A model generated the notes under the pieces. The model saw only the letters and a list, made by a program, of their open reading frames with translations, searched no databases and was not told the DNA's origin. Source: Pseudoselenomonas ruminantium (GTDB lineage Bacteria > Bacillota > Negativicutes > Selenomonadales > Selenomonadaceae). Taken from it: 64,000 nt of DNA. This document shows, piece by piece, positions 1 to 8,042 of the stretch. The stretch covers positions 1 to 64,000 of the forward strand of contig CACZHK010000019.1 in NCBI GenBank assembly GCA_902780915.1, read 5' to 3'. The position numbers and the translations under genes are program-made. The number at the start of each line of letters is the position of its first letter. Within the stretch, counting starts at the first letter, position 1.

Positions 1-126
1 AGTCCATGCAACGCCTATTGCAGGCGGCCTGAGGATTTTATCTCTTGAGATATACGGTTTTCAAGGAGCCGTTAGTATTTTCTATGTGGGAAGTTTGAGG
101 TATTTTCAATGAGGCAAAGACCTTTA

Positions 127-161
127 AATCAAAAAGACCCGCAGAAAAGTCTCTCTGCGGG
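127..161 (-). terminator. Intrinsic terminator of the FMN riboswitch
   Basis: The arms CCCGCAGA and TCTGCGGG (138-161) form a stem on the minus strand, followed by a CTTTTTGATTT run. Its place directly after the riboswitch aptamer marks it as the expression platform. Bases 1-126 downstream hold no gene start that I can support. Confidence 0.85.
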
Positions 162-195
162 CTCATTGCATGCAAATAAAGCTAACATGCCTTTT

Positions 196-346
196 CTCAT
201 CCAGACTATTCCTCAGCAAACGCCAAGGAGAAGCTATGCTTCACTGTCGGCCACGGAATTTCGCCGTGTCGTGCTCCTGCATAAAGGAGCTTGCGGGCTG
301 TACCGCCGGTGGGGAAATTCTCCCCGCCTCAAAGAGCGATGTCTCA
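196..346 (-). ncRNA. FMN riboswitch (RFN element)
   Basis: Read on the minus strand, the segment contains the conserved RFN blocks in order: the GAATTTCCCCACCGGCGGT block, AGCCCGCAAGC, a GAAATTCCGTG stem, GCCGACAGTG, and the closing AGTCTGGATGAG. Such elements bind FMN and switch off riboflavin synthesis or uptake genes. A terminator hairpin follows at 138-161, so control is probably by transcription attenuation. The regulated gene lies beyond base 1 and cannot be named from this window; ribDEABH or ribU are the usual targets. Confidence 0.95.
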
Positions 347-355
347 TTAGCTAAT

Positions 356-384
356 AGCATAACATAATTTTTCAGATTTTTCCA
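356..384 (-). promoter_or_regulatory. Candidate promoter of the FMN riboswitch transcript
   Basis: On the minus strand a TATGCT -10 (356-361) is preceded by TGGAAA (379-384) with a 17-nt spacer. The start would fall just ahead of the riboswitch. The -35 is weak (4 of 6), so placement rests mainly on position. Confidence 0.5.
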
Positions 385-399
385 TAGGAAAATTGCCGC

Positions 400-1923
400 C
401 TATAGGTCGCTTTCGCTATCATTCCTGAGCTGTATCGCCTCGGCAATGTGCCCGGCCCCTATGTTCTCTTCCCCGGCCAGATCCGCTATAGTCCTCGCCA
501 CCTTCACGATGCGGTCATAGGACCTGGCGGAAAGATTGAGGCTTTTGAAGGCCTGCTCCAAAAGTTTCTGCGCCTGAGGTTCCAGATTGCAGAGCTTTTG
601 CAGCAGGGCATGATTCATCTGAGCGTTGCAGAAGAGATGATACTCCCCCAAACGCTGCAGCTGGATTTTTCTGGCGGCCAGAACCCTCTTGCGAATCTCG
701 CTGGAAGATTCCGCCCGCTTCTTGGAGGACAGTTCCTCATATTTGACCCGGGGCACACGTATATGGATGTCGATGCGATCCAATAATGGCCCGGAAATTT
801 TCTGATTGTAGCGCTTGATTTCCGCCAAAGTGCATTTGCACTCCTTTTCCCTGTCCCCGGCCCAGCCGCAGGGACAAGGGTTCGCCGCCGTAATCAGGAT
901 AAAGCTGGAGGGAAAGGTCAAAGAAGCATGGACTCTGGAAATGGTGATCTGCCTGTCCTCGATAGGCTCACGCAAAACCTCCAAAGTCTTCTTGCTGAAC
1001 TCCGGCAGCTCGTCCAGAAACAGCACGCCATGATGGGCCAAGGTCACCTCCCCGGGCTTGGGCACGCTGCCGCCGCCAATCAGGGCTGTCATGGAGCTGG
1101 TGTGATGGGGACTGCGGAAGGGACGCTCCTTCACCAGCCCACGGCCTGACAAGAGACCTGCTATACTGTAGATTTTCGTCACCTCAAGGGCTTCTTCTCT
1201 GGTCATCTCCGGCAAGATGGAACTCATGCGGCGGGCCAGCATAGTCTTGCCTGCGCCGGGCACTCCTACCATGAGCACATTGTGTCCTCCTGCAGCTGCG
1301 ATTTCCAAGGCCCGCTTAGCCTGATACTGTCCCTGCACATCGGCAAAGTCATCTGCAAAAATTCGGTTTGCCGTTGCCTCCTCCTGTCGGGGCCGGGCAG
1401 GCTCCAGTGCCTCCTGCCCATTCAGATAGCGCACCAGCTGCCCCAAATCCCTAAGGGCGTAAACCGTCAGCCCCTCCACCAGCAGGGCTTCCTCCGCATT
1501 TTCCTCCGCCACGAAGATATTCTCAAAGCCCGCCTCGCGAGCTTTCACCGCCATGGGCAGGACGCCTTTCACCCCGCGGCACTTCCCTTCCAAAGAAAGC
1601 TCCGCTGTAAAAAGGCTCTTTTCCACACTGTCCTGAGTGACCGTCCCATAGGCTGTCAAAAGCCCCACGGCAATAGGCAGGTCAAGCCCCGAGCTGTCCT
1701 TCTTCAAATCCGCCGGAGCCAGGTTGATGGTGACCCTCTCCTGACGCAGTTTTATCCCCGTATTGCGGATGGCTGTACGCACTCTCTCCTTGGACTCCTT
1801 CACTGCCGCGTCAGGCAGCCCCACGATATCCATGCCCGGCAAGCCCGAGCTTGCATCCACCTCAGTGGTGATGATGACCCCGTCCACCCCCAGGGTAGCC
1901 GCTCCGAATGTTCTGGCAAACAA
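400..1923 (-). CDS. yifB: YifB/ComM-family Mg-chelatase-like AAA+ ATPase
   Basis: The 507-residue product matches the usual length of the YifB/ComM family. These are AAA+ proteins with an N-terminal Lon-protease-like fold (about residues 20-140), a ChlI-like ATPase core and a C-terminal Mg_chelatase_C region. Walker A GVPGAGKT sits near residue 220, Walker B is the LFLDELPEF segment, and a CPCGW Cys motif follows. ComM is a branch-migration helicase acting in transformation in Gram-negative bacteria; the role here is inferred. The start codon is TTG at 1923 with GGGGAG seven bases upstream. It is the last gene of the rbgA-rnhB-yraN group. Confidence 0.93.
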   Translation of the reverse strand: MFARTFGAATLGVDGVIITTEVDASSGLPGMDIVGLPDAAVKESKERVRTAIRNTGIKLRQERVTINLAPADLKKDSSGLDLPIAVGLLTAYGTVTQDSVEKSLFTAELSLEGKCRGVKGVLPMAVKAREAGFENIFVAEENAEEALLVEGLTVYALRDLGQLVRYLNGQEALEPARPRQEEATANRIFADDFADVQGQYQAKRALEIAAAGGHNVLMVGVPGAGKTMLARRMSSILPEMTREEALEVTKIYSIAGLLSGRGLVKERPFRSPHHTSSMTALIGGGSVPKPGEVTLAHHGVLFLDELPEFSKKTLEVLREPIEDRQITISRVHASLTFPSSFILITAANPCPCGWAGDREKECKCTLAEIKRYNQKISGPLLDRIDIHIRVPRVKYEELSSKKRAESSSEIRKRVLAARKIQLQRLGEYHLFCNAQMNHALLQKLCNLEPQAQKLLEQAFKSLNLSARSYDRIVKVARTIADLAGEENIGAGHIAEAIQLRNDSESDL

Positions 1924-1942
1924 TCCTCACTCCCCCTTTTCT

Positions 1943-2299
1943 CTATGCTTCAAAGGCTCCCGCCAAATGCCTGATATGGCAGGTCTCCCCATGGGCATAG
2001 ACTTCTAGCACGTCAAAACGGCAGGGACATTCTTCCATATGCCTCTGCCTCAAATACCATTTGGCTGTCATGATGATCTTCTGCCGCTTGCGATAGTCCA
2101 CCGCCTGGGCGGGGCGGCCACAGCTTTCCGAGCGACGGGTCTTCACCTCGGCAAAGACAAGGATATCCCCTGTCTTAGCCACGATATCTATCTCCCCTGC
2201 AGGCACGCGGAAATTTCTCTCCAGTATCTTGTAGCCGTGACGCTCCAAATAGAGAGCCGCAGCTTCCTCACCACGGCTGCCCAGGCTCTTGTTATCCAT
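1943..2299 (-). CDS. yraN: YraN family (UPF0102) nuclease-fold protein
   Basis: A 118-residue protein with the UPF0102 pattern: SRGEEAAALYLERHGY at the N-terminus, then GEIDIVAK and FAEVKTRR. The spaced E, D and E-x-K residues form the restriction-endonuclease-like catalytic core. The family's substrate is not firmly established. I chose ATG at 2299, with GAAGGT seven bases upstream; an in-frame TTG lies at 2305. It sits between ylqH and yifB, and this neighbourhood next to rnhB is common in bacteria. Confidence 0.9.
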   Translation of the reverse strand: MDNKSLGSRGEEAAALYLERHGYKILERNFRVPAGEIDIVAKTGDILVFAEVKTRRSESCGRPAQAVDYRKRQKIIMTAKWYLRQRHMEECPCRFDVLEVYAHGETCHIRHLAGAFEA

Positions 2300-2313
2300 C
2301 GGCAAGACCTTCT

Positions 2314-2658
2314 TTACCTCTTGTTATTCTGCTTGCGGCGCTCCCCGGCGTGCTTGTCTATGCGGTAGACATAGGCCATGACTTCAGCGATGGCACGATA
2401 CAGTTCTGGTGGAATCTCCCTGTCTATATCCAATGCCATGAGCATATTGACCAAAGTCTTGTTCTGATACACCGGCACAGCAGCTTTCTGGGCTGCTGCC
2501 ATGATGTTTTCTGCCACATAGCCCTTGCCCTTGGCCACCACCTTCGGAGCTCTGTCCCTTTCCATATCATAGCGCAAGGCCACCGCTTTGGCCTCCGCAT
2601 TGGGGTCTGTCTCCGGCTCCTCTATGGGACGGCTCCTCTTCCTCGGCATATCTCTCAC
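2314..2658 (-). CDS. FlhB C-terminal-domain protein (YlqH type)
   Basis: A stand-alone 114-residue protein similar to the cytoplasmic tail of the flagellar/type III export switch FlhB. It has the VALRYDMERDRAPKVVAKGKG strand region, then the helical NKTLVNMLMALDIDREIPPELYRAIAEVMAYV part. The NPTH self-cleavage motif of FlhB is not present. B. subtilis carries a similar gene (ylqH) downstream of rnhB and ylqG, matching the order here. The true start may be ATG at 2649, seven bases after AGGTGAGA. The function is unknown; partial replacement of the FlhB tail has been discussed for such proteins. Confidence 0.85.
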   Translation of the reverse strand: MRDMPRKRSRPIEEPETDPNAEAKAVALRYDMERDRAPKVVAKGKGYVAENIMAAAQKAAVPVYQNKTLVNMLMALDIDREIPPELYRAIAEVMAYVYRIDKHAGERRKQNNKR

Positions 2659-2741
2659 CTGCCCCGTTATCCCAAGTAATTTTCTCTAAATAATGTATTC
2701 GCCCCCAAAGCATTTCTTCCTGCCTTGGGGGCACACTTTTC

Positions 2742-4862
2742 TCAGATAAAGCGTCTTTCCCCTGCGGCACCCACTTTCAGTTCATTGAGCCTGAGATTGT
2801 CAGTGCCACGGAGAGCCCGGCGGATGTCCTGCATACTGGCCCGGAATTCATCTGCAATATCTGAATCCGAGAAGAACAGCCGCATATCCAGCTGATTCTC
2901 GTCAAAAACACGGCAAGTTAGTTCCACCGCCCCGATATTTTCCGTCAGCACGCAGAGGCGCAGCCAGGTTTCTTTCTTCAGATAGCCAGTCTCCGGGTCC
3001 TGCTTAGCCTCATCATAGACGTGAATATATGACGGGTAACTCTGTTCGTTCTCCCCCAGATACATGGGCATCATAAAGCTCAGCGCCCGCTGGCCCTGCA
3101 CCATGGAATTGTCCCCGGACATGGAGCCGCGCATGGCCAGCACGAAAGCCGCCACATCGCGGCTGGCATTCTTGAGCTGCTTGGCATTCATCTGGCGGGC
3201 GTTGGCCATATCACAAAGCTGCATGAAGGCGTAGAGCCGGGGCAAGTCAGGGATATTATGCTGCAGGGCTGCCTGCTGTACAGTTACAGGCACATTCTGC
3301 TGGCAGAGGCGGATCAGCTGCTGCAGCTGCCTGGCCTCCTGCTCCCCCATGTTAGTCTGACGGCCATTGACAAAATTCTGCAAAAGCTGGGCATCACGCT
3401 GGGTAAGCTGGGAATTTTTCAGCAAGAGCTGGGCCAAGTCCTTCATGGTCTCCATGGTCTGGGGCGTGTTCTCCATAGTCTGGCTCATAAGCTGGGCTTT
3501 GGCCTGCTGCATGGCCTCCTGCTGAGGGGCGCTGGGCTGGGTCATCTGTCCCTGCTGGGACTGCATGCGGGACATCTGCTGCTGTTGGAAGGCCGCTTCC
3601 TGCTGCATAGGCTGCTGGCCCTGGGGCTGTGGCGCGTTCTGTCCCTGCTGTGCCATCTGCGGCTGTCCTTGGGGAGAATTAGCCCCTGGCTGGGACTGAG
3701 CATTACTCTGACCCTGAGGAAGGTTCTGCGCCTGTGCCTGAGCGGAATTTGATGCCTGGCCTTGCTGTGGTGCATTCTGCCCTTCATAAACCGGTGCTTG
3801 TCCCGGCTGCTGGGCATTCTGTCCCTGCTGCGCCATTTGCGGCTGCCCCTGAGGAGCATTCTGCCCTTGCTGCGCCATTTGTGGCTGTCCTTGAGGAGCA
3901 TTCTGCCCTTGCTGCAGATTCTGCCCCTGATTTGCCTGAGGCTGCCCCGACTGCTGGGTCTGACCTTGAAATGCCTGTGGCTCGCCCTGCTGGGTTCCCT
4001 GAGGCACATTCTGCCCTTGTCCTTGCGGGGCTGTTTGCCCCTGTTGGGCCATCTGGCCCTGCTGAGCCTGACTGCTCTGCTGGGCGTTCTGTCCCTGTTG
4101 CGCAGCCTGCCCCTGCTGCCCCTGTGGAGAATTCTGCGCCTGCTCCTGCTGGGGAGCCTGCTGTGCCTGAGGCTGGGCGCTTTCCTCTGCAGCCGGTCTG
4201 GGCATGAAGAACTGCACCAGCTGCTTGAGGAAATTCAGCGAACTGCCCTCCTCGAAAGGCATGATGGAAGGCTGTCCCTTGGGCTGCAAGGATAGCAATA
4301 GCTGCTGCATTTCCTGAGGCAGATCGTCAAAGTTCCTGTCTATGAGCATGTCAAAGGAAGCCTTCAAGAGCAGCACCGGCTCCAACACCTTGCTGTCTGC
4401 ACTGCCATTGCTGACCATGGCTTTGAGATTGGTCAGCAGCACCTGCAAGGTATCGCTGACAGTGGGAGCCGAGCCCTTTTCCGCCTGGGCTGCCATCTGG
4501 TTCAGCATCCTGGACATACTGGATAGCTGCTCTGCGGTGAAGCGCTGGCTCTCCACAGTGCTGCTGAGCCCCTGCCCCAAAGTCTCTTCAAAAGAGAACG
4601 CCTGTTTCAGCACATTCCTGATAACTTCCTGCAGTTCCTTGGGCATCTTCTCCATGGCCTCGCTCTGAGCCCCGGCAATCTTAGCCAAGATTCCCGCCAT
4701 ATCATCCACAGCGGCCTGCAAGGCCACATTGGTGCGCGGCGCAAAGGCCTCTGCCGCACTACCGCCAGTCCGCTGGCCTATGCGGTCAGGGCCTCCCGAT
4801 GATTGGGGACGTTCTACCGGACGAATGCCCACATTTACTTGTGTTCCCGCTTCCAAAGGCAT
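2742..4862 (-). CDS. YlqG-like protein with long Gln-rich repeat tract
   Basis: A 706-residue protein between rnhB and the ylqH homologue, the position of ylqG in Bacillus. The first 225 residues are helical. Residues about 225-440 are almost only Q, G, P, N, A and M, with repeating QGQPQMAQQGQNAPQ-like units. The C-terminal 200 residues look globular and carry conserved-looking segments (YLGENEQSYPSYIHVYDE, then the CRVFDENQLDMRLFFSD region). The layout of low-complexity middle plus folded C-terminus resembles flagellar hook-length proteins such as FliK, and the neighbour is an FlhB-tail protein, but this is only an analogy. The function is unknown. Confidence 0.7.
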   Translation of the reverse strand: MPLEAGTQVNVGIRPVERPQSSGGPDRIGQRTGGSAAEAFAPRTNVALQAAVDDMAGILAKIAGAQSEAMEKMPKELQEVIRNVLKQAFSFEETLGQGLSSTVESQRFTAEQLSSMSRMLNQMAAQAEKGSAPTVSDTLQVLLTNLKAMVSNGSADSKVLEPVLLLKASFDMLIDRNFDDLPQEMQQLLLSLQPKGQPSIMPFEEGSSLNFLKQLVQFFMPRPAAEESAQPQAQQAPQQEQAQNSPQGQQGQAAQQGQNAQQSSQAQQGQMAQQGQTAPQGQGQNVPQGTQQGEPQAFQGQTQQSGQPQANQGQNLQQGQNAPQGQPQMAQQGQNAPQGQPQMAQQGQNAQQPGQAPVYEGQNAPQQGQASNSAQAQAQNLPQGQSNAQSQPGANSPQGQPQMAQQGQNAPQPQGQQPMQQEAAFQQQQMSRMQSQQGQMTQPSAPQQEAMQQAKAQLMSQTMENTPQTMETMKDLAQLLLKNSQLTQRDAQLLQNFVNGRQTNMGEQEARQLQQLIRLCQQNVPVTVQQAALQHNIPDLPRLYAFMQLCDMANARQMNAKQLKNASRDVAAFVLAMRGSMSGDNSMVQGQRALSFMMPMYLGENEQSYPSYIHVYDEAKQDPETGYLKKETWLRLCVLTENIGAVELTCRVFDENQLDMRLFFSDSDIADEFRASMQDIRRALRGTDNLRLNELKVGAAGERRFI
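3540..4185 (-). repeat. Gln/Gly-rich coding repeat
   Basis: In-frame tandem degenerate units encode QGQ-rich peptides. The clearest copies, QGQPQMAQQGQNAPQ, occur back to back near 3840-3915. Near-identical DNA copies suggest recent slippage expansion, so length probably varies between strains. Confidence 0.85.
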
Positions 4863-4889
4863 GGATGCTCACCCTTCCAAGTTAGTAGA

Positions 4890-5672
4890 TTAAAAAGGCT
4901 GACTTTGCTCAAACATAGATTTGATTGGTTCAAAGGACATGCGGTGAATAGGACAGGGTCCATATTTCTTCAGAGCCTCTATATGCTGGGCCGTGCCATA
5001 GCCCTTGTGGCTGGCAAAGCCGTACTGCGGATACTCCTTGTCATATTCGTCCATCAGCCGGTCACGGGTGACCTTGGCGATGATGGAGGCTGCCGCAATG
5101 GAGGCCGACTTGGCATCGCCCTTGATGATAGAGCGCGAGGGCATGGGCAGAGCCGCCAGCGGCACAGCGTCAACCAGGACCTGCTGTGGCTCGGGCTGCA
5201 GGCCAAAGATGGCCTCATACATGCCATTGAGGGTAGCCTGATAGATATTAACTCTGTCGATAGTCTTGGCATCCACCAGCACACTGCTGACGGCGACAGC
5301 TTTTGCCTGAATCTCGGCAAAAAGCTCCTCGCGTCGCTCGGGAGATAGTTTCTTTGAGTCATTGAGATGCGGCAATTCCAGTTCATGGGGCAGGATGACC
5401 GCCGCCACGGACACGGGCCCCGCCAGCGGGCCTCGTCCTGCCTCGTCCACCCCTGCCACAAGCTCCAGCCCCTCGGCCCAGGCCTGACGCTCGAAATCAT
5501 AGAGGGAAAGCAGCCTCTCCTTTTCCTTCTGCGCCCTCTCATAGCGGCGCAGAAGAGTGCCTGCCGCCTTGCGGGCATCATGCCTGCAAGCCTCCAGCAG
5601 TTCTTCCGTCACAGGCCCTTCCGCAAAAAGCCTCTCCATATCCTTTATCGTCATTTTCGACAAATCAATCAA
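4890..5672 (-). CDS. rnhB: Ribonuclease HII
   Basis: The 260-residue product has the RNase HII signature VAGVDEAGRGPLAGPV near residue 73 (catalytic D and E), LNDSKKLSP, and later LVDA and KGDAKSASIAAASIIAKVTRD with the further catalytic Asp residues. It nicks RNA-DNA hybrids 5' of ribonucleotides. An N-terminal extension of about 70 residues, with the MTIKDMERLFAEG start, is typical of Firmicute RnhB. It overlaps the end of rbgA by 8 bases, showing translational coupling. Confidence 0.97.
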   Translation of the reverse strand: MIDLSKMTIKDMERLFAEGPVTEELLEACRHDARKAAGTLLRRYERAQKEKERLLSLYDFERQAWAEGLELVAGVDEAGRGPLAGPVSVAAVILPHELELPHLNDSKKLSPERREELFAEIQAKAVAVSSVLVDAKTIDRVNIYQATLNGMYEAIFGLQPEPQQVLVDAVPLAALPMPSRSIIKGDAKSASIAAASIIAKVTRDRLMDEYDKEYPQYGFASHKGYGTAQHIEALKKYGPCPIHRMSFEPIKSMFEQSQPF

Positions 5673-6588
5673 TTATTTTTTCGCTCCCCTCGTTTTCCCC
5701 TGCCAATTCCTCTGCAGGAACGGCATCAAGAGTCACAGCCCCCAACTTGCCGGAGCGGAATTCCGTCAGCACGATATTGACGGCCTTCTCCAAATCCACC
5801 ACGCCGCCCTTGACCAGACAGCCGCGCTTGCGGCCCACAGCGTCCAAAAGCTCCAAGCCCGTCTCAGGCAGCTCATCCTTGAACTTGAAGCGCTCTACCA
5901 AACGCTCGGGATGATCACGGCGCATAGTTTCCAGAAGCAAGGCCGTGACCTTTTCCCTGTCGTAGATATCATCGTTGATAGCTCCTGTAAAGGCCAGCTT
6001 CAGCCCCACTGTCATATCCTCGAACTTGGGCCAGAGAATGCCGGGCATATCCAGGAGATCCAGATTGCTGCCCAGCTTGATCCACTGCTTGGCACGGGTG
6101 ACACCGGGCTTGTCGGCGGCCTTGGCCTTGACGGAGCCTGCCAGCCGGTTGATCAGGGAAGACTTGCCCACGTTGGGAATGCCCAGGATCATGCAGCGGG
6201 CAGCCCGGGCCTTGCCGCCCTTGGCCACCAGCTTCTCCGTCTTTGGTCTGGCCAGATCTTCAGCCAGCTTCACCAGCTGTTTCATGCCCTTGCCATTCAA
6301 AGAATCTATGGAAACAGCCGCCATGCCCTGCTCCCTGAAATACGCCAGCCACGCCTTGGTCATGGCGGGATCAGCCAAATCAGATTTATTGAGGGCCACC
6401 AGCCTTGGCTTGTCCTTGATGATTTCCGCCAGCATGGGATTGGCACTGCTATAGGGAATGCGGGCATCGAGCAGCTCGATAGCCACGTCCACCAGTTTCA
6501 GATTTTCTTCGATAAGGCGCTGGGCCTTCTTCATATGGCCCGGGAACCACTGGAGGTTGGGCAGGCCGTCTTTTTCTTTTTCTTCCAT
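5665..6588 (-). CDS. rbgA: Ribosome biogenesis GTPase RbgA (YlqF)
   Basis: The 307-residue product is a circularly permuted GTPase: NKSDL (G4) precedes GIPNVGKSSLINRL (G1), followed by DMPGILWP (G3). The N-terminal QWFPGHMKKAQR motif is characteristic of YlqF/RbgA, which acts in late 50S subunit assembly. The start at 6588 has GGAAG upstream. It is the first gene of the minus-strand run ending in yifB and is divergent from fba. Confidence 0.97.
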   Translation of the reverse strand: MEEKEKDGLPNLQWFPGHMKKAQRLIEENLKLVDVAIELLDARIPYSSANPMLAEIIKDKPRLVALNKSDLADPAMTKAWLAYFREQGMAAVSIDSLNGKGMKQLVKLAEDLARPKTEKLVAKGGKARAARCMILGIPNVGKSSLINRLAGSVKAKAADKPGVTRAKQWIKLGSNLDLLDMPGILWPKFEDMTVGLKLAFTGAINDDIYDREKVTALLLETMRRDHPERLVERFKFKDELPETGLELLDAVGRKRGCLVKGGVVDLEKAVNIVLTEFRSGKLGAVTLDAVPAEELAGENEGSEKIID

Positions 6589-6769
6589 AAATTACACTTC
6601 CGTTCCTTAAATTGTTTCAAACCTATTTTACTATAGCCCGGGCACGGGGTGCAAGTTTGGTCTCCGCCCCCTGCTGCCACTTCGTTTTCCTTCGCTCCCT
6701 CAATAGGAGAAACGATCTCTTCTGTAAAAATTATCTTTCAGCTCTACCGTTAATCATTTTATATGGTAT

Positions 6770-6846
6770 AACGAGGCAACTGCCTCGTTGAAACATCGAT
6801 TAGGAATATTTTGCCTATGGCAAAATTTGAACAATGATGTTATAAT
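6770..6846 (+). promoter_or_regulatory. fba promoter with two palindromes
   Basis: TATAAT at 6841-6846 is preceded by a weak TGGCAA -35 (6818-6823) at 17 nt. Two perfect inverted repeats sit here: AACGAGGCA-AC-TGCCTCGTT (6770-6789) and ATTTTGCC-TAT-GGCAAAAT (6808-6825). The second overlaps the -35. They could be operator sites; neither is followed by a T-run on the plus strand. The rest of 6589-6769 shows no gene. Confidence 0.65.
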
Positions 6847-6889
6847 GAATAAGGTTAATTCGACCATTTAGATTAGGGGGTAATGAAAA

Positions 6890-7879
6890 ATGCCATTAGT
6901 CGGAACTAAAGAAATGTTCAAGAAGGCTTACGAGGGCGGCTACGCTATCGGTGCTTTCAACGTCAACAACATGGAAATCGTGCAGGGCATCACTGAGGCA
7001 GCTGCTGAGCTGAACTCTCCTGTTATCCTGCAGGCATCTGCCGGTGCTCGCAAATATGCAAAGGGCCCGTATCTCCGTCACCTTGTGCAGGCTGCTCTGG
7101 AAGTCAACGACATCCCCGTTGCCCTGCACCTCGATCATGGCGCAGATTTCGAGACCTGCAAGGCTTGCATCGATGACGGTTTCACTTCCGTAATGTTCGA
7201 TGGTTCTCACTATGACTTCAAAGAGAACATCAAGCGCACTCAGGAAGTTGTTGCTTACGCACATGAACATGGCGTTTGCGTAGAAGCTGAGCTTGGCAAG
7301 CTGGCTGGCATCGAAGATGATGTCAAGGTTGCTGCTCATGATGCAGCTTACACGCAGCCCGAAGAAGTTGAGGAATTCGTCAAGGAAACCGGCGTAGATT
7401 CCCTCGCTATCGCTATCGGCACTTCCCATGGCGCTTTCAAGTTCAAGCCCGAGCAGTGCACCCGCAATGCTGATGGCGTTCTCGTACCGCCCGAACTCCG
7501 TTTCGATATCCTGGCTGAGATCGAGAAGAAGATTCCTGAGTTCCCGATCGTCCTCCATGGTGCTTCTTCCGTTATTCCGAAGTATGTCCAGATCATCAAC
7601 GCCAACGGCGGCAAGCTGGATGATGCTGTCGGTATTCCTGAGGATCAGCTCCGCAAGGCAGCTAAGTCCGCAGTCTGCAAGATCAACATCGATTCCGACC
7701 TGCGCCTGGCTCTCACAGCTGGTATCCGCGAGCACTTCATGGCTCATCCGGAGCACTTCGACCCGCGCCAGTATGTGGCTGATGGCCGTTCCTACATCAA
7801 GGAATTGGTTGAGCACAAGATCAAGGACGTGCTCGGTTCCGATGGCCGCGCCAAGGAGATCATGGAGCTCATCAAGTAA
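6890..7879 (+). CDS. fba: Class II fructose-bisphosphate aldolase
   Basis: A 329-residue zinc-dependent aldolase that cleaves fructose 1,6-bisphosphate to DHAP and glyceraldehyde 3-phosphate. Visible motifs are VALHLDHGADFETC (catalytic Asp and zinc His), SVMFDGSHYDF, EAELGKLAG, IAIGTSHGAFKF (second zinc His), VLHGASSVIP and KINIDSDLRL. The GGGGG ribosome site lies eight bases before ATG. Codon use is strongly biased compared with neighbours, as expected for a highly expressed glycolytic gene. It is monocistronic, with its own promoter and terminator. Confidence 0.97.
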   Translation: MPLVGTKEMFKKAYEGGYAIGAFNVNNMEIVQGITEAAAELNSPVILQASAGARKYAKGPYLRHLVQAALEVNDIPVALHLDHGADFETCKACIDDGFTSVMFDGSHYDFKENIKRTQEVVAYAHEHGVCVEAELGKLAGIEDDVKVAAHDAAYTQPEEVEEFVKETGVDSLAIAIGTSHGAFKFKPEQCTRNADGVLVPPELRFDILAEIEKKIPEFPIVLHGASSVIPKYVQIINANGGKLDDAVGIPEDQLRKAAKSAVCKINIDSDLRLALTAGIREHFMAHPEHFDPRQYVADGRSYIKELVEHKIKDVLGSDGRAKEIMELIK

Positions 7880-7910
7880 GATTCATCTTGCTGCAGCTGA
7901 AGATCGTATC

Positions 7911-7940
7911 AAAAAAGCTATGCTCAGGCATAGCTTTTTT
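7911..7940 (+). terminator. fba terminator
   Basis: AAAAAAGCTATGC-TCAG-GCATAGCTTTTTT is a perfect 13-bp stem with a four-base loop and a T6 tail, 31 bases after the fba stop codon. The symmetrical A/T runs could make it work in both directions. Confidence 0.93.
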
Positions 7941-8042
7941 GTTTGTATATTTTCCTAACTAAAGGATTTTTGCCTACCTGCGACGAATACGCAATCAGAT
8001 CAGCATGAAGCTGGTTCCATTTATCATTTAGGAGGGATCTAC

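Noticed and set aside
109..354. Two short plus-strand frames near the left end.
   Set aside because: They lie on the complement of the FMN riboswitch and its terminator.
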